From the NCBI RefSeq assembly GCF_027887165.1, contig NC_077232.1, positions 12,788,255 through 12,852,254 on the forward strand: a stretch of DNA of 64,000 nucleotides. Reading direction: 5' to 3'. The notes under the pieces are model-generated. The model was not told the DNA's origin. It searched no databases and saw only the letters and a list, made by a program, of their open reading frames with translations. Position 1 is the stretch's first letter; each line of letters begins with the position of its first letter. The stretch comes from Monodelphis domestica. Lineage: Eukaryota > Chordata > Mammalia > Didelphimorphia > Didelphidae. The translations under genes and the position numbers were made by a program. Shown here one piece after another: positions 24,001 through 34,885 of the stretch.

Positions 24001-27000
24001 AGATAAGATTCCCTTGTCGAGGCTAGCTTGGATCAATTGACCTCCAAAGGTGCTTCCAACCCTGAGGCCAAGCCATTCTCCAGGGAGGAATATCATGGGA
24101 TACAGCTCAAATGTTAGGGTGGGAATATGGGTATGTGCTGGTGTGGAGAGAATGTGCACATCATGTGGGAGGGGAGTTGGGCATCAGTGAGGGTAGGTAT
24201 GGGAGCAGGTAAGGATGGGTGCACAGGTATGTATGCATACAGAAGTTAGCCAATGGGTGGAGAGGGTAGTCAGTGCCTATGTACATATGGTAGCATATGG
24301 GTGTGTGCAAGAACATGTGCAGGAAAGAGGATCTGTGATGTGTGTGTGAAGGAGAATTTTATTTTGTCTTCCACATAGTAGGTGCTTTAAAAAACAAACC
24401 CTTTCCTTTCATCTTAGACTCAATACTGTGTATTGGTTCCAAAGCAGAAGAGCAATAAGGGCTAAGCAATAAGAGTGAAGTGACTTTCCCAGGGTCACAC
24501 AGCTAGGAAGTATCACAGGCCAAAAAGTTGAACCCAAGACCTCCTGTCTCTAAGCTTGGCTCTCAATCCACTGGCCACCTAATGGGTGTTATTGTTGTTT
24601 TTTTAAACGTTTGTTGAATTGCATGGAAGGTCCCTTTCAAAATGGAGAATCTCAAATTCTAGGAATAGGATGAGGAGTTTCTGAATGGGAAACCCATTGA
24701 GGACAGGAACAATTTTTTATTTGTTTTTTATACTCTCAGTGCCAAGCCCAATCCCTGGCATAAAGTCTCATTGTTTCTGAACACACACACGACCTTCCAC
24801 AAGCACTCATATGTATATACCTCCTAACACATGCACACCTGTACCCATATAGACATTCTACACGGTGACTGGCTGAATGAATGAAAAGTATTTGTTCAAC
24901 ACCTTCAATGTTCCAGGAATCTGCCCAGCAAGTATATGCATGTGAATAGTAGCCCTTCCCTTTCCCCACAGCCCTCCTCCCAGGCTACCTCCCAGCCTCA
25001 TCCAAATGAGCCCCAAGTGGATTCAGGATGATCTGACTTACTTTGCAAGAAGTGATTGGTGGCTTCTGGGCTAGCACAGAGAAGGTTCCAGAAATGATAA
25101 ACTGGTTCAAAAGAAAGAAGCCAAGTTAGTCAGAGGCCAGAGTAGGTGACTCCCCCTTCTTAAATCCCTGTGGATCTGAAGGTACAGGGGCGCAGGGGGA
25201 GGGGCAATCTTGTTGTAACCCTTTTTCTTCAACCACCTAAGAAGACACCCACTTTGATGCTTTGTTCTTTTCAGCCAGAGGGAGAGGGTAGGTGACTGCA
25301 TTGCCTAGCTACCCCTTCCTGGATACACTCCTTGCATGTCCTCCTCCACCATAGCATGGAGAGTCAGACTGGAGTCTACGTAGCTCCCCAACATCTACTT
25401 GAAGGGGCTTGGTGGGGGCAGTGTTTTAGCCTGTATTGTCTCTGCTTCAGAGTATTTGGAAACATTTGGAGGAATGGCTTCTTGTTCATTTTTTATCCAT
25501 TATAGACATCAAGGTAACTTCTTCAGCTCTTCCCTGCCTCTCTTCTCTTCAGATCTGTTGTCCTCTGTGACTAAAGGGTAAGAGCACTGTCTCAGGAGTC
25601 AGAGGACCTCAGTTTGAATCTGGATTCTCTCCACTACTACCCATCTAACACTGCATATTATTTAACCTCACTCAGTCTCAGTTTCCTCATAAAGCTAAAT
25701 GTACTCTAAGAATCTGTGCAGTTCTGCCTATGAACCTATGACTTAGCTCTTTCCCCTGATTCCATGTCTCCTTCCCATTTCCTCCTAGCCCCTTCCCTAA
25801 GGTGGCACCAGAATTTTAGGACTAGTGCTGGGGACTTTGCCTGAGAGGCTTGAGGAGTCATCCTGGGAGAGAGAGAGAGAGGAAAAAAGAGATTCAGTGC
25901 CTAGTGTGTAAGCTCTGCTGGAAGAGAATGAATGAGAGTTGGGGAGGGGAGATCTCTGCAATGTAAGCTTCTTGAGGGTGTGCATTGTGTTCTGTATTGG
26001 TAGTCCTAATATCTCCTGTAGTGCTAAGTGCTTAAAAATGGGTATGGAATGAAATTTTATTGGGTGGTGATGGGAAGAGGAAAGGTTAAAGTTGAAAATA
26101 GAGAGGGAGGAGAGAGAGATAGAGAAAAGTGGAGAGACAGAGAGAACTGAAAAAGGAAGGATAGACAATGAAATGAAAGACTAGAAATGCTTTCAAAAAA
26201 CAGTTACATATAACTGATGCAAAGTGAAGTGAGAAGGACCAGGATAATTCTGTATACAGTATCAGAAATAGTCCATGAAGATCAACTGTGAAGGCCTAAA
26301 CCATTTTGAGCAAAACAAGTCTCCAAGATACCCACCAGGGATTTAGGATGAAAATCCTGTCCACAGGCAAAGAAAAGTACCATTGGAGTCTGAGGCAGAT
26401 CAAAGCAGGACATTTTCCACTTTATTTCCTTCATGAGTTTTATTTTAAATTATATGTGCAATATGTGTTTTTTTGTGACAGCATGGGCAAGATGGAAGTA
26501 TGTATTGCATGAAAGTACTGGAATATCCTATCTCAGACTATTTACTCCCTGGGGGTGGAGGGGTAAGGGAGAGAATCTGAATTGTAAAGTGCCAGAAAAC
26601 AATTGTAAAAAGTTCTTCCTGTAGGTGACTGAAAAATAAATTTTAAGACTAAATTTTTTTTTAGTTTACTATTTCTTTTTGCAGGGCATTGTGCAGGGTC
26701 CTTAGGATTCAAGGGTACTTATATCTCCTTTCCTTCTTGGTCACAAATCTGAAGACCCAACTGGAATCCTCTCTTTAACTCTTCCCTCAGTTAACTTTTT
26801 CTGTATCTTCTAGCTTTTTTGTTGGGACCTATTGGTACACAATTCTTCCATATGACAATGATGTTTATTTACTGATATTTGACAATAGCAATCTACTTAC
26901 TGAGATTCCTCCCCAGTAGGGATACCCTCCCAGAAAAGAGATTGAAATGTGTTCCCCAATTATTGAAGACACTAGAACACTCCCAAAGCCAATATGCAAC

Positions 27001-30000
27001 AATCCAATCAGGATCTGGATGGTCTGTAGGGGAGAACACAATTAAGAGAGATTTCAATTAATGGAATTAAGACTCTGGGGTCTTAGATACCAGTTCTCTT
27101 CCAACTATTTGCCACCATTTTCAAAGAACATAGTTTGGCAGATGAAGTAATCTCTGTACTCATGTTCTTCAACTTCCCCTCCACCTTTCCCTTAGATTTT
27201 TCTTTTAAACCCTTTTAAACCCTTATATAGTGTCTTAGAGTTGATATTGGGTATCAATTCTATGCCAGAAGAGCAGCAAGAACTAGGGAATGAGGTTAAG
27301 TGACTTTCCCAGGGTTACACAGCCAGGAAGTGTCTGAGGCCAGGACTCCCATCTCTCAGCCTGGCTCTCAATCTATCCAATCTATTGGTTTTTTTGGAGT
27401 AAGTTTGATTATGCCTACACACCACTTTATGACTCCTTTCTTTCTTATTTCTTCCTTTGTCTCTGAAAGGAGGATTTCTTGGCATTCATTAATAGAAACT
27501 ACCTCAATTCCACAAAAATTAAGAAAGCAAACATTCAGTTTTAACATCTCTCCCAGATTCCAGTCCCATATTTCTAGTTTGTATCTGCTGTTCTCTCTGG
27601 CTTCTACTCCATGGAACAGGATGTCCTCCCAGAAGTTCCTCACTTCTAATCTCATCATGATGCTGCTAACTTAAGCCAGACACCACCTCCCTCAGCCTTC
27701 TCTCCCCTCCTACCCCAGGTCTGGAGTGTGGAGTATCCAACTCCTCCCAAAGCCTTCCTTTATAGGGTAAACTGGGCTTCAAGCTCATTCAGGTTTGCAT
27801 CTCTTCTTCTGCCTGGTTTTTAACTCCATGGAATGAAATGTCCCTGTGCCAGGTAGCCTCTTGCTTTTCTGTCTCTTGGGTGTGTTCTTCTCCCATTAGA
27901 TTGTAAGCTCCCCAAGGGCAAGGACTCTCTTCTTCTTATTTGTCCCCTCATCATTTAGCACAGTGTGCAGTACAAAATAAGGCTGTAATAAATGTTTATT
28001 GAACTGAATTGAATATTGTCCCTTTCACATTAGACATCTTTTCCTCGATTAAACAAGAAACATTTATTAAGAATCTGTTATTACTTCTTAAAATTGAAAG
28101 ATAAAAATGAAACAATCTTTGTCCATAAAGAGTTTATCATCTATAGACAGACAATATGCATATATGAGTATCTAAAACTATAACCATAAATAAAACAATA
28201 AATATATTGTTATAATTGAATTATAACAATAAATAACAATTTCATTATATTTAATTGCATTATAAATAATAATTTAAAATAATAATTATTATAATAAATA
28301 TAAATAAATATTATGGAGCAGCTAGGTAGCAAACAGGATAGACAGCCAGACCTGTATCCAGGAAGTCCTGGGGTCAAATTTAACATCAACCTGTGATCCT
28401 GGGCAAGGCACTTAACCTCATTTACCCAGCCCTTACTGTACTTCTGATGTAGAATCAATACTCTTTTTCAATTCTAAGAAGATAAACATTTTAAAAAATA
28501 AATGTGACATTCTCTTTTGAGTGCAGCACTAGAAGATCATGAAATATAATCCACTGAGGAGAGCAGGAAATGACATAGGAGTGGCATAGGAGGTGGACCT
28601 TGGGTGGTCTTTGCAATTATTGAGGATTCTAAAAGGTGGAGGTGAGGATAGAGTTCATTCTGGGCATGAGCACAGCCTATGTAAAGGCATGAAGATAAAG
28701 GATTAAGTTTCATGTTTGAGGAACAGGAAGAATTATAGTTTATATGTTCTGTAGAGTATCTGAAGGGGGTTATGGAGTCTGCAAAAGGTAGGTTGTAACC
28801 AGCCTGGGAAAGGCTTCAAATAAATGCCAAGCAAAGCAGTCTGGATTTGATCCTGGAGGTAATAGGAAACCACTGATGTTTATTGAACAAGTGATTGACA
28901 TGACCAGACCTTTTCTTCAGCAATATCAAGGGTTCCATTTTTGTGGATGATAGATTGAAGAGGGTTGAAATTGCAGACATGGACACTCATTAGGAGGTTG
29001 TTGCAACAGTGTGGATGTGAGATAATAAGGGTTGCAAATCGGGTAGTAGTCTTGGGGAGAAAAAGAAGGGGGGAGAGAGTTGAGAAATATAGGGGTGGAA
29101 TTGACAAGACTTAAAATCTCAGACACTTCCTGATTGTGTGGCCCTAAATGAGCCACTTAACACCATTTACGTAGTTCTTACCATTCTGTTTTAGAGTTGT
29201 CACTGAGATAGAAAGCAAGAGTTTAAAAATAATTAGATTCAATTTAATTTAATCTTTAAAAGATTTGAAAACTAATTGGGTATGGATGGTGAAGGAGAGT
29301 AAGCCTTCTACTGATAAAAATGAGACCTGTGGATTTCTACCTCTTTAGGTTAGCTCTAGTTTCTTCTATGTGTCCCCAGATTTTGTCCTTAATTGCTGAA
29401 CCCTTGAGAAGAAAACTGTATCTGGGCCACAGAATGGATTTCCTGAACTGGACAAGGTAAAAAAAGGCAGGTGGCTTAGGATGAAGCAGTGGGGTTTATG
29501 GTAGAAAAAGACCTGGGTTTTGGTGTCAGGAGAGACCTGAGTTCAAATCCTTTCTTTGAAAACTGATGACTTGTGTGGTCCTGGGGAAACTTTAGCAGTA
29601 GTTTAGTCATATTTAAAATGAGCACAATAGGACTGACTTCAGAGACATATTTTTGTGTTTTGAATGAGATAATATACATAAAGTGCTTTGCAAATCTTAC
29701 AGTGTTATATAAATGTTTAGCTGTTGGTAGTAGTACAGCCACTTTGATCTCAGAGTTGAGAAAACTGAAGCCCAGACAAGTTAAGTGACTTCCCCAAGGA
29801 CAGAAAGACTTCAGAGTTGATGCATGACACACATTTTCTGGCTTTAGAATGAGTGTTGTGTCCATTTACCAATCTACCTCCCATTTAACTAATTACTGCC
29901 AAATGCCTCGTGATAAATCTGGGGCTCATGAAGTGTTCCAGGGCTACACTTTCTAGTAGTTTGTCAGTCTGGCCCAGAATCTAGACTGGACCTAACTCTA

Positions 30001-31258
30001 CAGAAGTAATCTAGCCACAGAGTTTCTGTTTTGGAAGGAGCCTGCCAAGGAGACATTGGAAATAGAGAGAAAAGATCTCAGTCAGCTGGTCTCTGGCTGG
30101 CCCTGATGACTTCTATCCTGTAGCTGCTGTCCCGTGGACAGTTCCATGGTGCTGAACGAGGAAACTGTCTAGGCAGATTTTAGCCTGATGGAAGCAAAGA
30201 CTTCCTTATTGTTAGAGGAAAAGTGAAAGAGACTGTGTAACAAGGGCCCAAAGAGTATCTCTTGCCTTGGGGTTTATTAGGCTTGCCAGGAAGCGAGCCC
30301 TATTTTCATGGGCACCAACTCTCCAAAGTGAGTTTATAGGGTGTTTATTTTATGTGCTTAAAACACAAAGGAGAGAGCAGGCTTCAAGTAAAAAGGGATT
30401 GAGAAGGGATACTGTAAGAACTGATTAATTACATCAGATACATGGCCTAAGTGATCAAGCTGGTTTCTGGAATTAAGGCACCTTTGCAGTTTTCCAGAAC
30501 AGATGGTATCACAACAAGGTGTTATTGTGGAGGGTCCATGGGGAGAGGAGTGTGGTAAGGAGGGCCTCTGATTGGTGAGCTTTATTTATTTAAAATAAAA
30601 TGGAGGGAGTTGTGTTAAGCTTGTAATCCACTGCTGCCTCAGGATACAGGAAATTACTTTCTCTCACTGGGGTATTTTAAGTGTCTGAAAGACATATTAT
30701 TGGGAGTGCTATAGAGAGATTTCTCCTCCAGATCTGGGTCCCACCAAGTGACCCAGATTCCACTAGATGATTAGCCTCTTTCAATTTTGAGATGCTGGTA
30801 TCTTGCTCTTTGTTTGCTCAGTGCTTGATGGAACAGTCACATCAGCAGGCATGTCCCCATCAAGCCAACTTAGGCACCCTGCACTGAATTATCTTCTACT
30901 ATAGCAATTTTGTGCTACTTACTCTTAAGTTCCTAGTTGAGCTGCGCATCAGTAGGTCAGATACCACTGACCTCTGTGCCTCTGTTTTGCATCCTCTAGA
31001 TGTCGAGATTATCTAGAGTCTAGATTAACAACAGTGTGTATTCATTGGTACTAAAAAAGAAAACCAGCTTACCCCAAAGACTTCGCCTTTATTCCAGAAT
31101 TTTGGTTCACTATGCCCATTCCCATTTGGTATGACCATTTGGGATTGGTAACCAGGGTACAGATGAACTTGAGATTGGTTATTAGGATATGGAGGCACAG
31201 AAGAGCCAGTACTGGGAGGCGTCAGGAACACGGTTTTCCTTTCCGGGTTTGATGTCAT
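14951..31258 (-). CDS. MS4A8: MS4A8-like four-pass membrane protein, complete six-exon gene
   Basis: Seen: join of 31258-31073, 27023-26901, 25101-25042, 22478-22341, 15324-15211 and 15058-14951 on the minus strand gives 242 codons and a stop. All acceptors end in AG, all donors begin GT, and every junction is phase 0. Introns are about 4.05, 1.80, 2.56, 7.02 and 0.15 kb. The product has a Pro/Gln/Asn-rich N-terminal tail (1-62), membrane segments near 64-84, 94-114, 130-153 and 172-198, and a short C-terminal tail. Family knowledge: MS4A proteins are CD20-like tetraspanning proteins with cytoplasmic ends, often in oligomers or receptor complexes. The YPYWGG turn between TM1 and TM2, the KGSLGSNIVSA start of TM3 and the SSHAGCQ end of TM4 match MS4A8 better than MS4A12 or MS4A15. 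Human MS4A8 is close in length (about 250 residues). No promoter or 5' untranslated exon was located. Orthology to MS4A8 rather than another member is an inference. Confidence 0.9.
15211..15324 (-). CDS. MS4A8: MS4A8-like coding exon 5 (TM4)
   Basis: A 114-base exon for residues 170-207: ASGVGISAVLFLFSVLELII, then SSISSHAGCQVVSSQTNQ. It carries the fourth membrane helix and the Cys-containing juxtamembrane stretch typical of the family. Acceptor CTCCTTTCAG, donor GTGAGTGAGT. It is separated from the upstream exon by a 7 kb intron that holds a provirus, a LINE-1 3' end and several SINEs. Confidence 0.92.
15485..15840. repeat. SINE cluster in MS4A8 intron 4
   Basis: A minus-strand tRNA-derived SINE piece (about 15485-15600, 'gtcacacagctaggaag') followed by a plus-strand MIR/THER piece (about 15650-15840, 'ggcatagtggatag'). 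Confidence 0.7.
15845..16440 (+). repeat. LINE-1 3' end in MS4A8 intron 4
   Basis: Matches the end of ORF2 and the 3' UTR of the full-length element (61440-62000), for example 'aactggaacaacct', 'gcagagcgaaaggagcagaa' and 'agaaaaacaactgcttga', then an A-rich tail. Truncated at its 5' end and antisense to the gene. Confidence 0.9.
16441..17587. other. MS4A8 intron 4 with MIR remnants
   Basis: MIR/THER-like pieces at about 16530-16640 (minus) and 16960-17200 (plus, 'gacctgagttcaaatcc'). No exon seen. Confidence 0.55.
17588..17649. repeat. 62-base direct repeat, left copy, beside the gag-pro provirus
   Basis: Shares 'cagacagcaggcctt' and 'ccagccatatcaac' with 20708-20768 in the same orientation, about 80% alike. 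The two copies bracket the provirus. Confidence 0.75.
17650..17830 (-). pseudogene. retroviral protease remnant of the intron 4 provirus
   Basis: The minus strand encodes KIGTEAYDCLLDTGADKSVL, an aspartic protease active-site region (LLDTGA), then a few more codons before the element breaks off in 'VEVVGVDM'-like sequence. Frames are broken upstream. No reverse transcriptase or integrase follows. Confidence 0.75.
18015..19337 (-). pseudogene. endogenous gammaretrovirus-like gag, broken
   Basis: Three minus-strand frames cover one gag. 19337-19038 holds a Lys/Glu-rich segment and the FPLREVP capsid start. 19004-18609 holds the capsid core (WPAEYPAWEYN, RPPETWSKFE). 18365-18015 holds a CCHC zinc knuckle (CFLCNRPGHLMREC) and an Asn/Gly/Tyr-rich tail. 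Frameshifts and stops separate the pieces. Related to the gag at 48010-49349. In the same orientation as the host gene, inside intron 4. Not capable of making intact Gag. Confidence 0.85.
19859..20694 (-). mobile_element. 5' LTR of the intron 4 provirus
   Basis: An 836-base segment read on the minus strand from TGTTAGAAAATAGG to TTTATTTTTACA, bounded by TG and CA. It is followed on that strand by 'gtttggcaagc', a degraded primer-binding-like start, and then gag. No matching 3' LTR lies beyond the protease, so the provirus is truncated. Confidence 0.7.
20708..20768. repeat. 62-base direct repeat, right copy
   Basis: Partner of 17588-17649. It lies 13 bases outside the LTR. Confidence 0.75.
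20770..22340. other. MS4A8 intron 4, no further features
   Basis: Mostly unique-looking sequence. The small frames here have no domain support. Confidence 0.5.
22341..22478 (-). CDS. MS4A8: MS4A8-like coding exon 4 (TM3 and second extracellular loop)
   Basis: A 138-base exon for residues 124-169. It opens TKGSLGSNIVSAIISAVG, a strong MS4A8-type TM3, continues into a Tyr-rich extracellular loop (GRYYRIDVGLTYYPGV), and ends at donor GTGAGTATT. Acceptor is TTTTTTCAG. Phase 0 on both sides. Confidence 0.92.
22479..23419. other. MS4A8 intron 3, first part
   Basis: No repeat or exon recognised apart from a short (TAGA)n run near 23300. Confidence 0.5.
23420..23860 (+). repeat. CR1/L3-type LINE remnant
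   Basis: Keeps 'ctggagaagagcaaccagca', 'cttattcaaacatttgaaa' and 'ttggccctcaagggcagaac', landmarks of the CR1/L3 3' half. Confidence 0.65.
23861..23935 (+). repeat. 3' piece of a tRNA-derived SINE
   Basis: 'ctcttctgccttggagccaa' followed by 'gacagaagagaagggtttgg'. Confidence 0.75.
24390..24590 (-). repeat. tRNA-derived marsupial SINE
   Basis: Reverse-oriented: 'ggttccaaagcagaagagca', 'agggtcacacagctaggaag', 'ggctctcaatccactgg'. Confidence 0.9.
25042..25101 (-). CDS. MS4A8: MS4A8-like coding exon 3 (rest of TM2, short loop)
   Basis: A 60-base exon for residues 104-123, FIISGTFSVLAQ then KPPITSCK, with acceptor TTGAACCAG and donor GTAAGTCAG. The FIISG motif opening this exon is shared by most MS4A proteins. 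It is too short to appear as a long reading frame and was placed by joining the reading frames of exons 2 and 4. Confidence 0.9.
25580..25750 (+). repeat. MIR-type SINE
   Basis: 'aggagtcagaggacctcagt' then 'ctcagtctcagtttcctcat'. Confidence 0.65.
26110..26640 (+). repeat. old LINE-1-type 3' end, block B copy
   Basis: Homologous to 6740-7240 and 62011-62430 but clearly more diverged, consistent with block B being the older relative of A and C. Confidence 0.65.
26901..27023 (-). CDS. MS4A8: MS4A8-like coding exon 2 (TM1 and start of TM2)
   Basis: A 123-base phase-0 exon for residues 63-103. It starts TIQILIGLLHIGFGS and ends GGYPYWGGIS, with acceptor CCCCTACAG and donor GTAAGTAG. It has no ATG-initiated frame of its own, so it is easy to miss. 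The glycine/aromatic turn YPYWGG is the MS4A hallmark between TM1 and TM2. Two dead copies of this exon and its flanks lie at 7644-7766 and 62848-62970. Confidence 0.92.
27205..27390 (-). repeat. tRNA-derived SINE, block B, uninterrupted
   Basis: The same SINE that in blocks A and C is split by the solo LTR. Here 'tatcaattctatgccagaag' crosses the insertion point intact. Confidence 0.85.
27391..29470. other. MS4A8 intron 1 with old repeats
   Basis: Matches 8936-10617 up to about 28767. Contains an L2-type end (about 27895-28015) and a SINE (28313-28475). An ancient interspersed repeat of unknown class ('caagtgattgacatgacc') lies at about 28780-29060. No exon seen. Confidence 0.6.
29475..29860 (+). 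repeat. MIR/THER-type SINE
   Basis: 'gagacctgagttcaaatcc', 'gtggtcctggggaaac', 'aaagtgctttgcaaatctta' and a reverse MIR piece ('gaaaactgaagcccagac') afterwards. Confidence 0.6.
29865..31020. other. MS4A8 intron 1, proximal part, nothing recognised
   Basis: No exon, named repeat or regulatory motif could be supported by reading. Confidence 0.45.
31073..31258 (-). CDS. MS4A8: MS4A8-like coding exon 1 (N-terminal cytoplasmic tail)
   Basis: Encodes residues 1-62, beginning MTSNPERK and ending GEVFG, then donor GTAAGC. The tail is rich in Pro, Asn, Gln and Tyr and contains YPNNQSQVHLYPG, the most MS4A8-like stretch of the tail. The chosen ATG is at 31256-31258. A pyrimidine-rich tract ending in AG lies about 13 bases upstream (exon start near 31271), so the true 5' end of the mRNA lies in a further upstream exon. 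An upstream in-frame ATG at 31285 falls before this acceptor and was not used. Confidence 0.88.
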
Positions 31259-31360
31259 TGTTTTTAAGCTTCTAGAAAAACACAAGAAAGATCATTTTGC
31301 TCAGTGAGAAGCCCCCAATTTCCAATAATTTTACCAGGTTTCCTTCAGGTAAGATTTAGG

Positions 31361-31770
31361 GGGAATTTAGGTGAGTGGCTAAATGGATAGAGAGCCAGGC
31401 CTGGAGACAGGAACTCTTGGGCTTAAATATGACCCCAGACATTTCCTAGCTGGGTGACCCTAGGCAAGTCCCTTACCACCTTTGTTCTTACTGCTCTTTT
31501 TCCTTGGAACCAATACTCAGTATTAATGCTAAGATGGATGATAAGGATTTTTAAAAAATATAAATGAAGGGGGCAGCTAGATGGCTTAGTGGATAGAGTG
31601 TGAAGCCTAGAGATGGGAGTTCCTGACTTCAACTATGGGTTACAGACACTTCCTAGGTGTGTGACCCTGACAAGTCACTTATCCCTCATTGCCTAGTTTT
31701 TACAGTTGTTTTTTTTTTGCCTTGGAACCAATATTCAATATTGATGCTTAGATGGAAGGTCAGGATTTAA
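31361..31770 (+). repeat. two tRNA-derived SINEs in tandem
   Basis: Copies at about 31361-31555 and 31569-31770, each with the 'gcagct..atggcttagtgg'-type head or its remnant, 'gtgaccct' body and 'ttggaaccaatact' end. They lie just upstream of the first coding exon of the MS4A8-like gene. Confidence 0.85.
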
Positions 31771-32981
31771 AAAAAGAACACAAGCTCTCTGAGGGCAAGG
31801 GATGATTCTCCTTTTGTTTAGCAACAATGCTTAGCCTAATGCTGGTACTTAGTATGTGTTTTCCCCCCATTGATTTCACTTGTTTTCCCTTTGCTTCCTG
31901 CCCATCCTCTGCATCTCTTCTTCCTTCCCATCTTCCCTTCTTTTTTCCTCCCCTTCTCCTTTTTGCCCATCTCCATTTCCCTGTTCTCTTCACCTCCCTC
32001 CTCTTTTTCTTATTAATTTTCTGCAACAGGTTCACTCTCCACCAATGTAGAATGTAAGCAGTCCCTACCTCCATCCCTTAGTAAACTGTATTCATGGAGC
32101 TTATAGTTAACACCTCTAAGCCTTTTCCCTGATCTCCATATGCCTTGCTTCTTCCCCATCCTGTCTGCTCTGCTCTGCCCTGTTCATTTCATCTACTCAA
32201 TGAATCTTGAGAATAAGATCTCTCCTTGGGGAGTGTGGGCTGCTACACACACCTGGAGGCCAACCTCCCTTAGGCTTTAGGAGGTTTGACTGTGGGATCA
32301 GCAACATGTTATTTGTTGGAACTCTAATAATGACAGCAACAGTCCTTTTAAACATGCAAAAGGCTTTACCAATAATTATCTTATTTGATCTTGACAACAA
32401 TTCTGGGAGTCAGGTACTCTTACTATCATTTATATTTTACAAATGAAGAAACTGAGACTGAAAGTGATGGTTAAGTGACATTCCCAGGGTCACACAATCA
32501 CTAAGGGAATGAGACTGGATTTAGTTTTCCTTATTCAATGTCCAGAAAACTATCCGTTGCTCTACTCAGCTTTCTACAACTTGTCTTAGATGTCCTTCTA
32601 GCTTGGTGGAACCTGGCAGAACTTGTTCCCTTCTGGTAGAATCCCTGAGAGCCCAAGGCCACTATGTAATGACAACAAAATTAGAGGACAATTTCAGTGG
32701 AGAATTCATTCTTATCTTTTTTTTTTCTCCCCAAATACATGTAGAAAAGACTTTTGATAATTGTTTTCTGACATTCTGTGATTGGGTTCCCTCTCTCCCT
32801 CCCTCCCACCCCTAGAAAATAGGTTGATAAAGGTTATGCCAGTGCTTTCAGGTAATATTTCCATATTCCCCATTCCATAACAGAAGACTCATATTACGCA
32901 TCTAATAAAAACTCATGAAGGAAATAAAGGATTAGAAATTAAAAAGGGTCCAGCCAAAGTTGTAAGCATTTATTAATAAGA
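31771..32981. other. upstream region: pyrimidine-rich tract, MIR and LINE scraps
   Basis: Pyrimidine-rich sequence at 31880-32020, a minus MIR at about 32390-32560 ('gaagaaactgagactgaaag'), and a reversed LINE-1 scrap near 32715-32820. A 5' untranslated exon of the MS4A8-like gene may be here but was not identified. Confidence 0.45.
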
Positions 32982-33001
32982 TGAGAGAGAGAGAAAGAGG
33001 G

Positions 33002-33066
<65 letters not shown>
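32982..33066 (+). repeat. (GA)n microsatellite
   Basis: Long GA run with two early interruptions. Confidence 0.98.
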
Positions 33067-33069
<3 letters not shown>

Positions 33070-34127
33070 CTTAAGAAAAGATTAACCTGAATAGAATCAA
33101 TTCTCCATTTGACTGGCTAAGATCCTATACCTACCTCTTCCTCATTGTCATCTCCCTTAATTGCTGGCTTTCACATTGACCCCAGGGGCCACCAGAGCTT
33201 AAATTCTGTCCTGGTGATCAAGGTCCCCTAAATAACTTCCTTCACACAGAAGTGAGAGATGACAATGCCTCTATCTGTAATAAAGTCCCTCTTTGGTCCT
33301 TTTTTTCTCATGAGTCTCTTACAATTATCTTGGGACCTTGTTTTGCTGATAATAGATGAGTCCTTCACACTTGAGCATTGTACACATTGTACAGTATTTC
33401 TATTACCGTCAGAGAACCCTTTCTTAATGCAAAGGAACAAATTTAGGAATCTGCTATAATCTGTCTCAAGAATATGACACATTTGCTTTTGGGATTACTG
33501 GGTGCCAGTGAATGGGGAGAAAATAAATGAATTCCATCAGCTAATGGAATAGATGAAAAGACCTGAAACTGAAAACATGCAGTTAGACACACTGAAAATT
33601 TTGGAGGTCGAGTCAATCTCCCTGAGATCATATTTCAACTTTGTTTCTATAAGCAAGCCACTTTCCTCCTCTGGACCTCTGTTTCTCCCTTTCTAAAATG
33701 AGAGGATGAGACTAGATCATCTCATCTGAAACATTTGTAATTTTTTCCAGATTACATGTTGATGCAATTTTTAATAATCATTTTCTGAGATTTTGCAATT
33801 CATGTTCTAGATCCATGTTGATGAACCTATAGCACATATGCTGAAGGGGGCTACTCCTCTCCCTTTCTCTACCCAGCCTGAGGACATTTTTCATATCACC
33901 CACCCAATGAGAGCACTACCTCCCTCCCCTGTCTGGGGTAAGGGGATGTCTCACATGTGGTGTGGGGGTACAGTTTGGTCACTCAGTCTCTAAAAGGTTT
34001 GCCATCTCTGTTCTAGATCTTGTCTACTTCACAGGCCCTGATCAATTCTTAGACTACCAGTAACTTTTCCAATCAAACAAAAGTGAGCAGTTTATGATGA
34101 GTTGCCTTTCAGACCCTGTTTGGCTCT
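33067..34127. other. no gene recognised
   Basis: A MIR-like piece near 33640-33730 and a reversed LINE scrap near 33750-33820. Remaining sequence not identified. Confidence 0.45.
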
Positions 34128-34144
34128 AGGCTTCTCCAATTCTT

Positions 34145-34476
34145 TTTTTTTTTATTTTATTTGATCATTTCCAAGCATTATTCATTAAAGACATAGATCA
34201 TTTTCTTTTCCTCCCCCCACCCCCCATAGCCGACGCGTAAATCCACTGGGCATTACATGTTTTCTTGATTTGAACCCATTGCTATGTTGATAATATTTGC
34301 ATTAGAGTGTTCGTTTAGAGTCTCTCCTCTGTCATGTCCCCTCAACCGCTGTATTCAGGCAGTTGCTTTTCCTCGGTGTTCCTACTCCCACAGTTTGTCC
34401 TCTGCTTATGAATGGTGTTTTTTTCTCCTAGATCCCTGCAAATTGTTCAGGGACATTACACCGCCACTAATGAAGA
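34145..34476 (-). mobile_element. 5'-truncated LINE-1-type insertion with 17-base target duplication
   Basis: Begins with a T-run (the poly-A tail on the minus strand) and is flanked by AGGCTTCTCCAATTCTT at 34128-34144 and 34477-34493. It keeps several CpGs, which suggests youth. Family assigned from the hallmarks rather than from a reading frame. Confidence 0.75.
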
Positions 34477-34639
34477 AGGCTTCTCCAATTCTTAGAGTCG
34501 AAAGGAGGTTCAATATTGGGGTCAAAAAAGGACCTGGTTTAAATCCCATCTCTGCCACTAGCCTTCCTTGGTGACCTTAGGCAAGTGTTTTATTCTCTGG
34601 TTTTTAAAAGTCCACTTTCATTAACTGTACAACCAGTGG

Positions 34640-34885
34640 TTGTTGTTCAATTGTGTCTGACTCTTTGTGACCACATTTGGGGTTTTCTTGGCAAAGATAC
34701 TGGAGTGGTTGGCTCTTTCCTCTTCTAGCTCATTTTATAGGTGAGGAAACCAAGGCAAACAGGGTGAAGTGACTTCCCTGGGATCACCCAGTTAGTAAAT
34801 GATTGAGACTAGATTTGAACTCAAGAAGATGAGTCTTCCTGATACTAGATATGGCACTCTATCTACTGTACCACTTAGCTGCCCA
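34640..34885 (-). repeat. second marsupial SINE type
   Basis: Reverse-oriented: 'ttcttggcaaagatactgga', 'gaagtgacttccctgggatc' and 'actgtaccacttagctgccc'. A plus-oriented relative is at 40860-41040. Confidence 0.8.

Noticed and set aside
25797-26168. 123-codon Ser-rich minus-strand frame
   Set aside because: It overlaps GA-rich sequence and the start of an old LINE 3' end within intron 2, with no domain or splice evidence.
31760-32074. Lys/Arg/Gly-rich minus-strand frame of 104 codons
   Set aside because: Produced by a pyrimidine-rich tract on the plus strand. No domain, splice border or second copy supports it.
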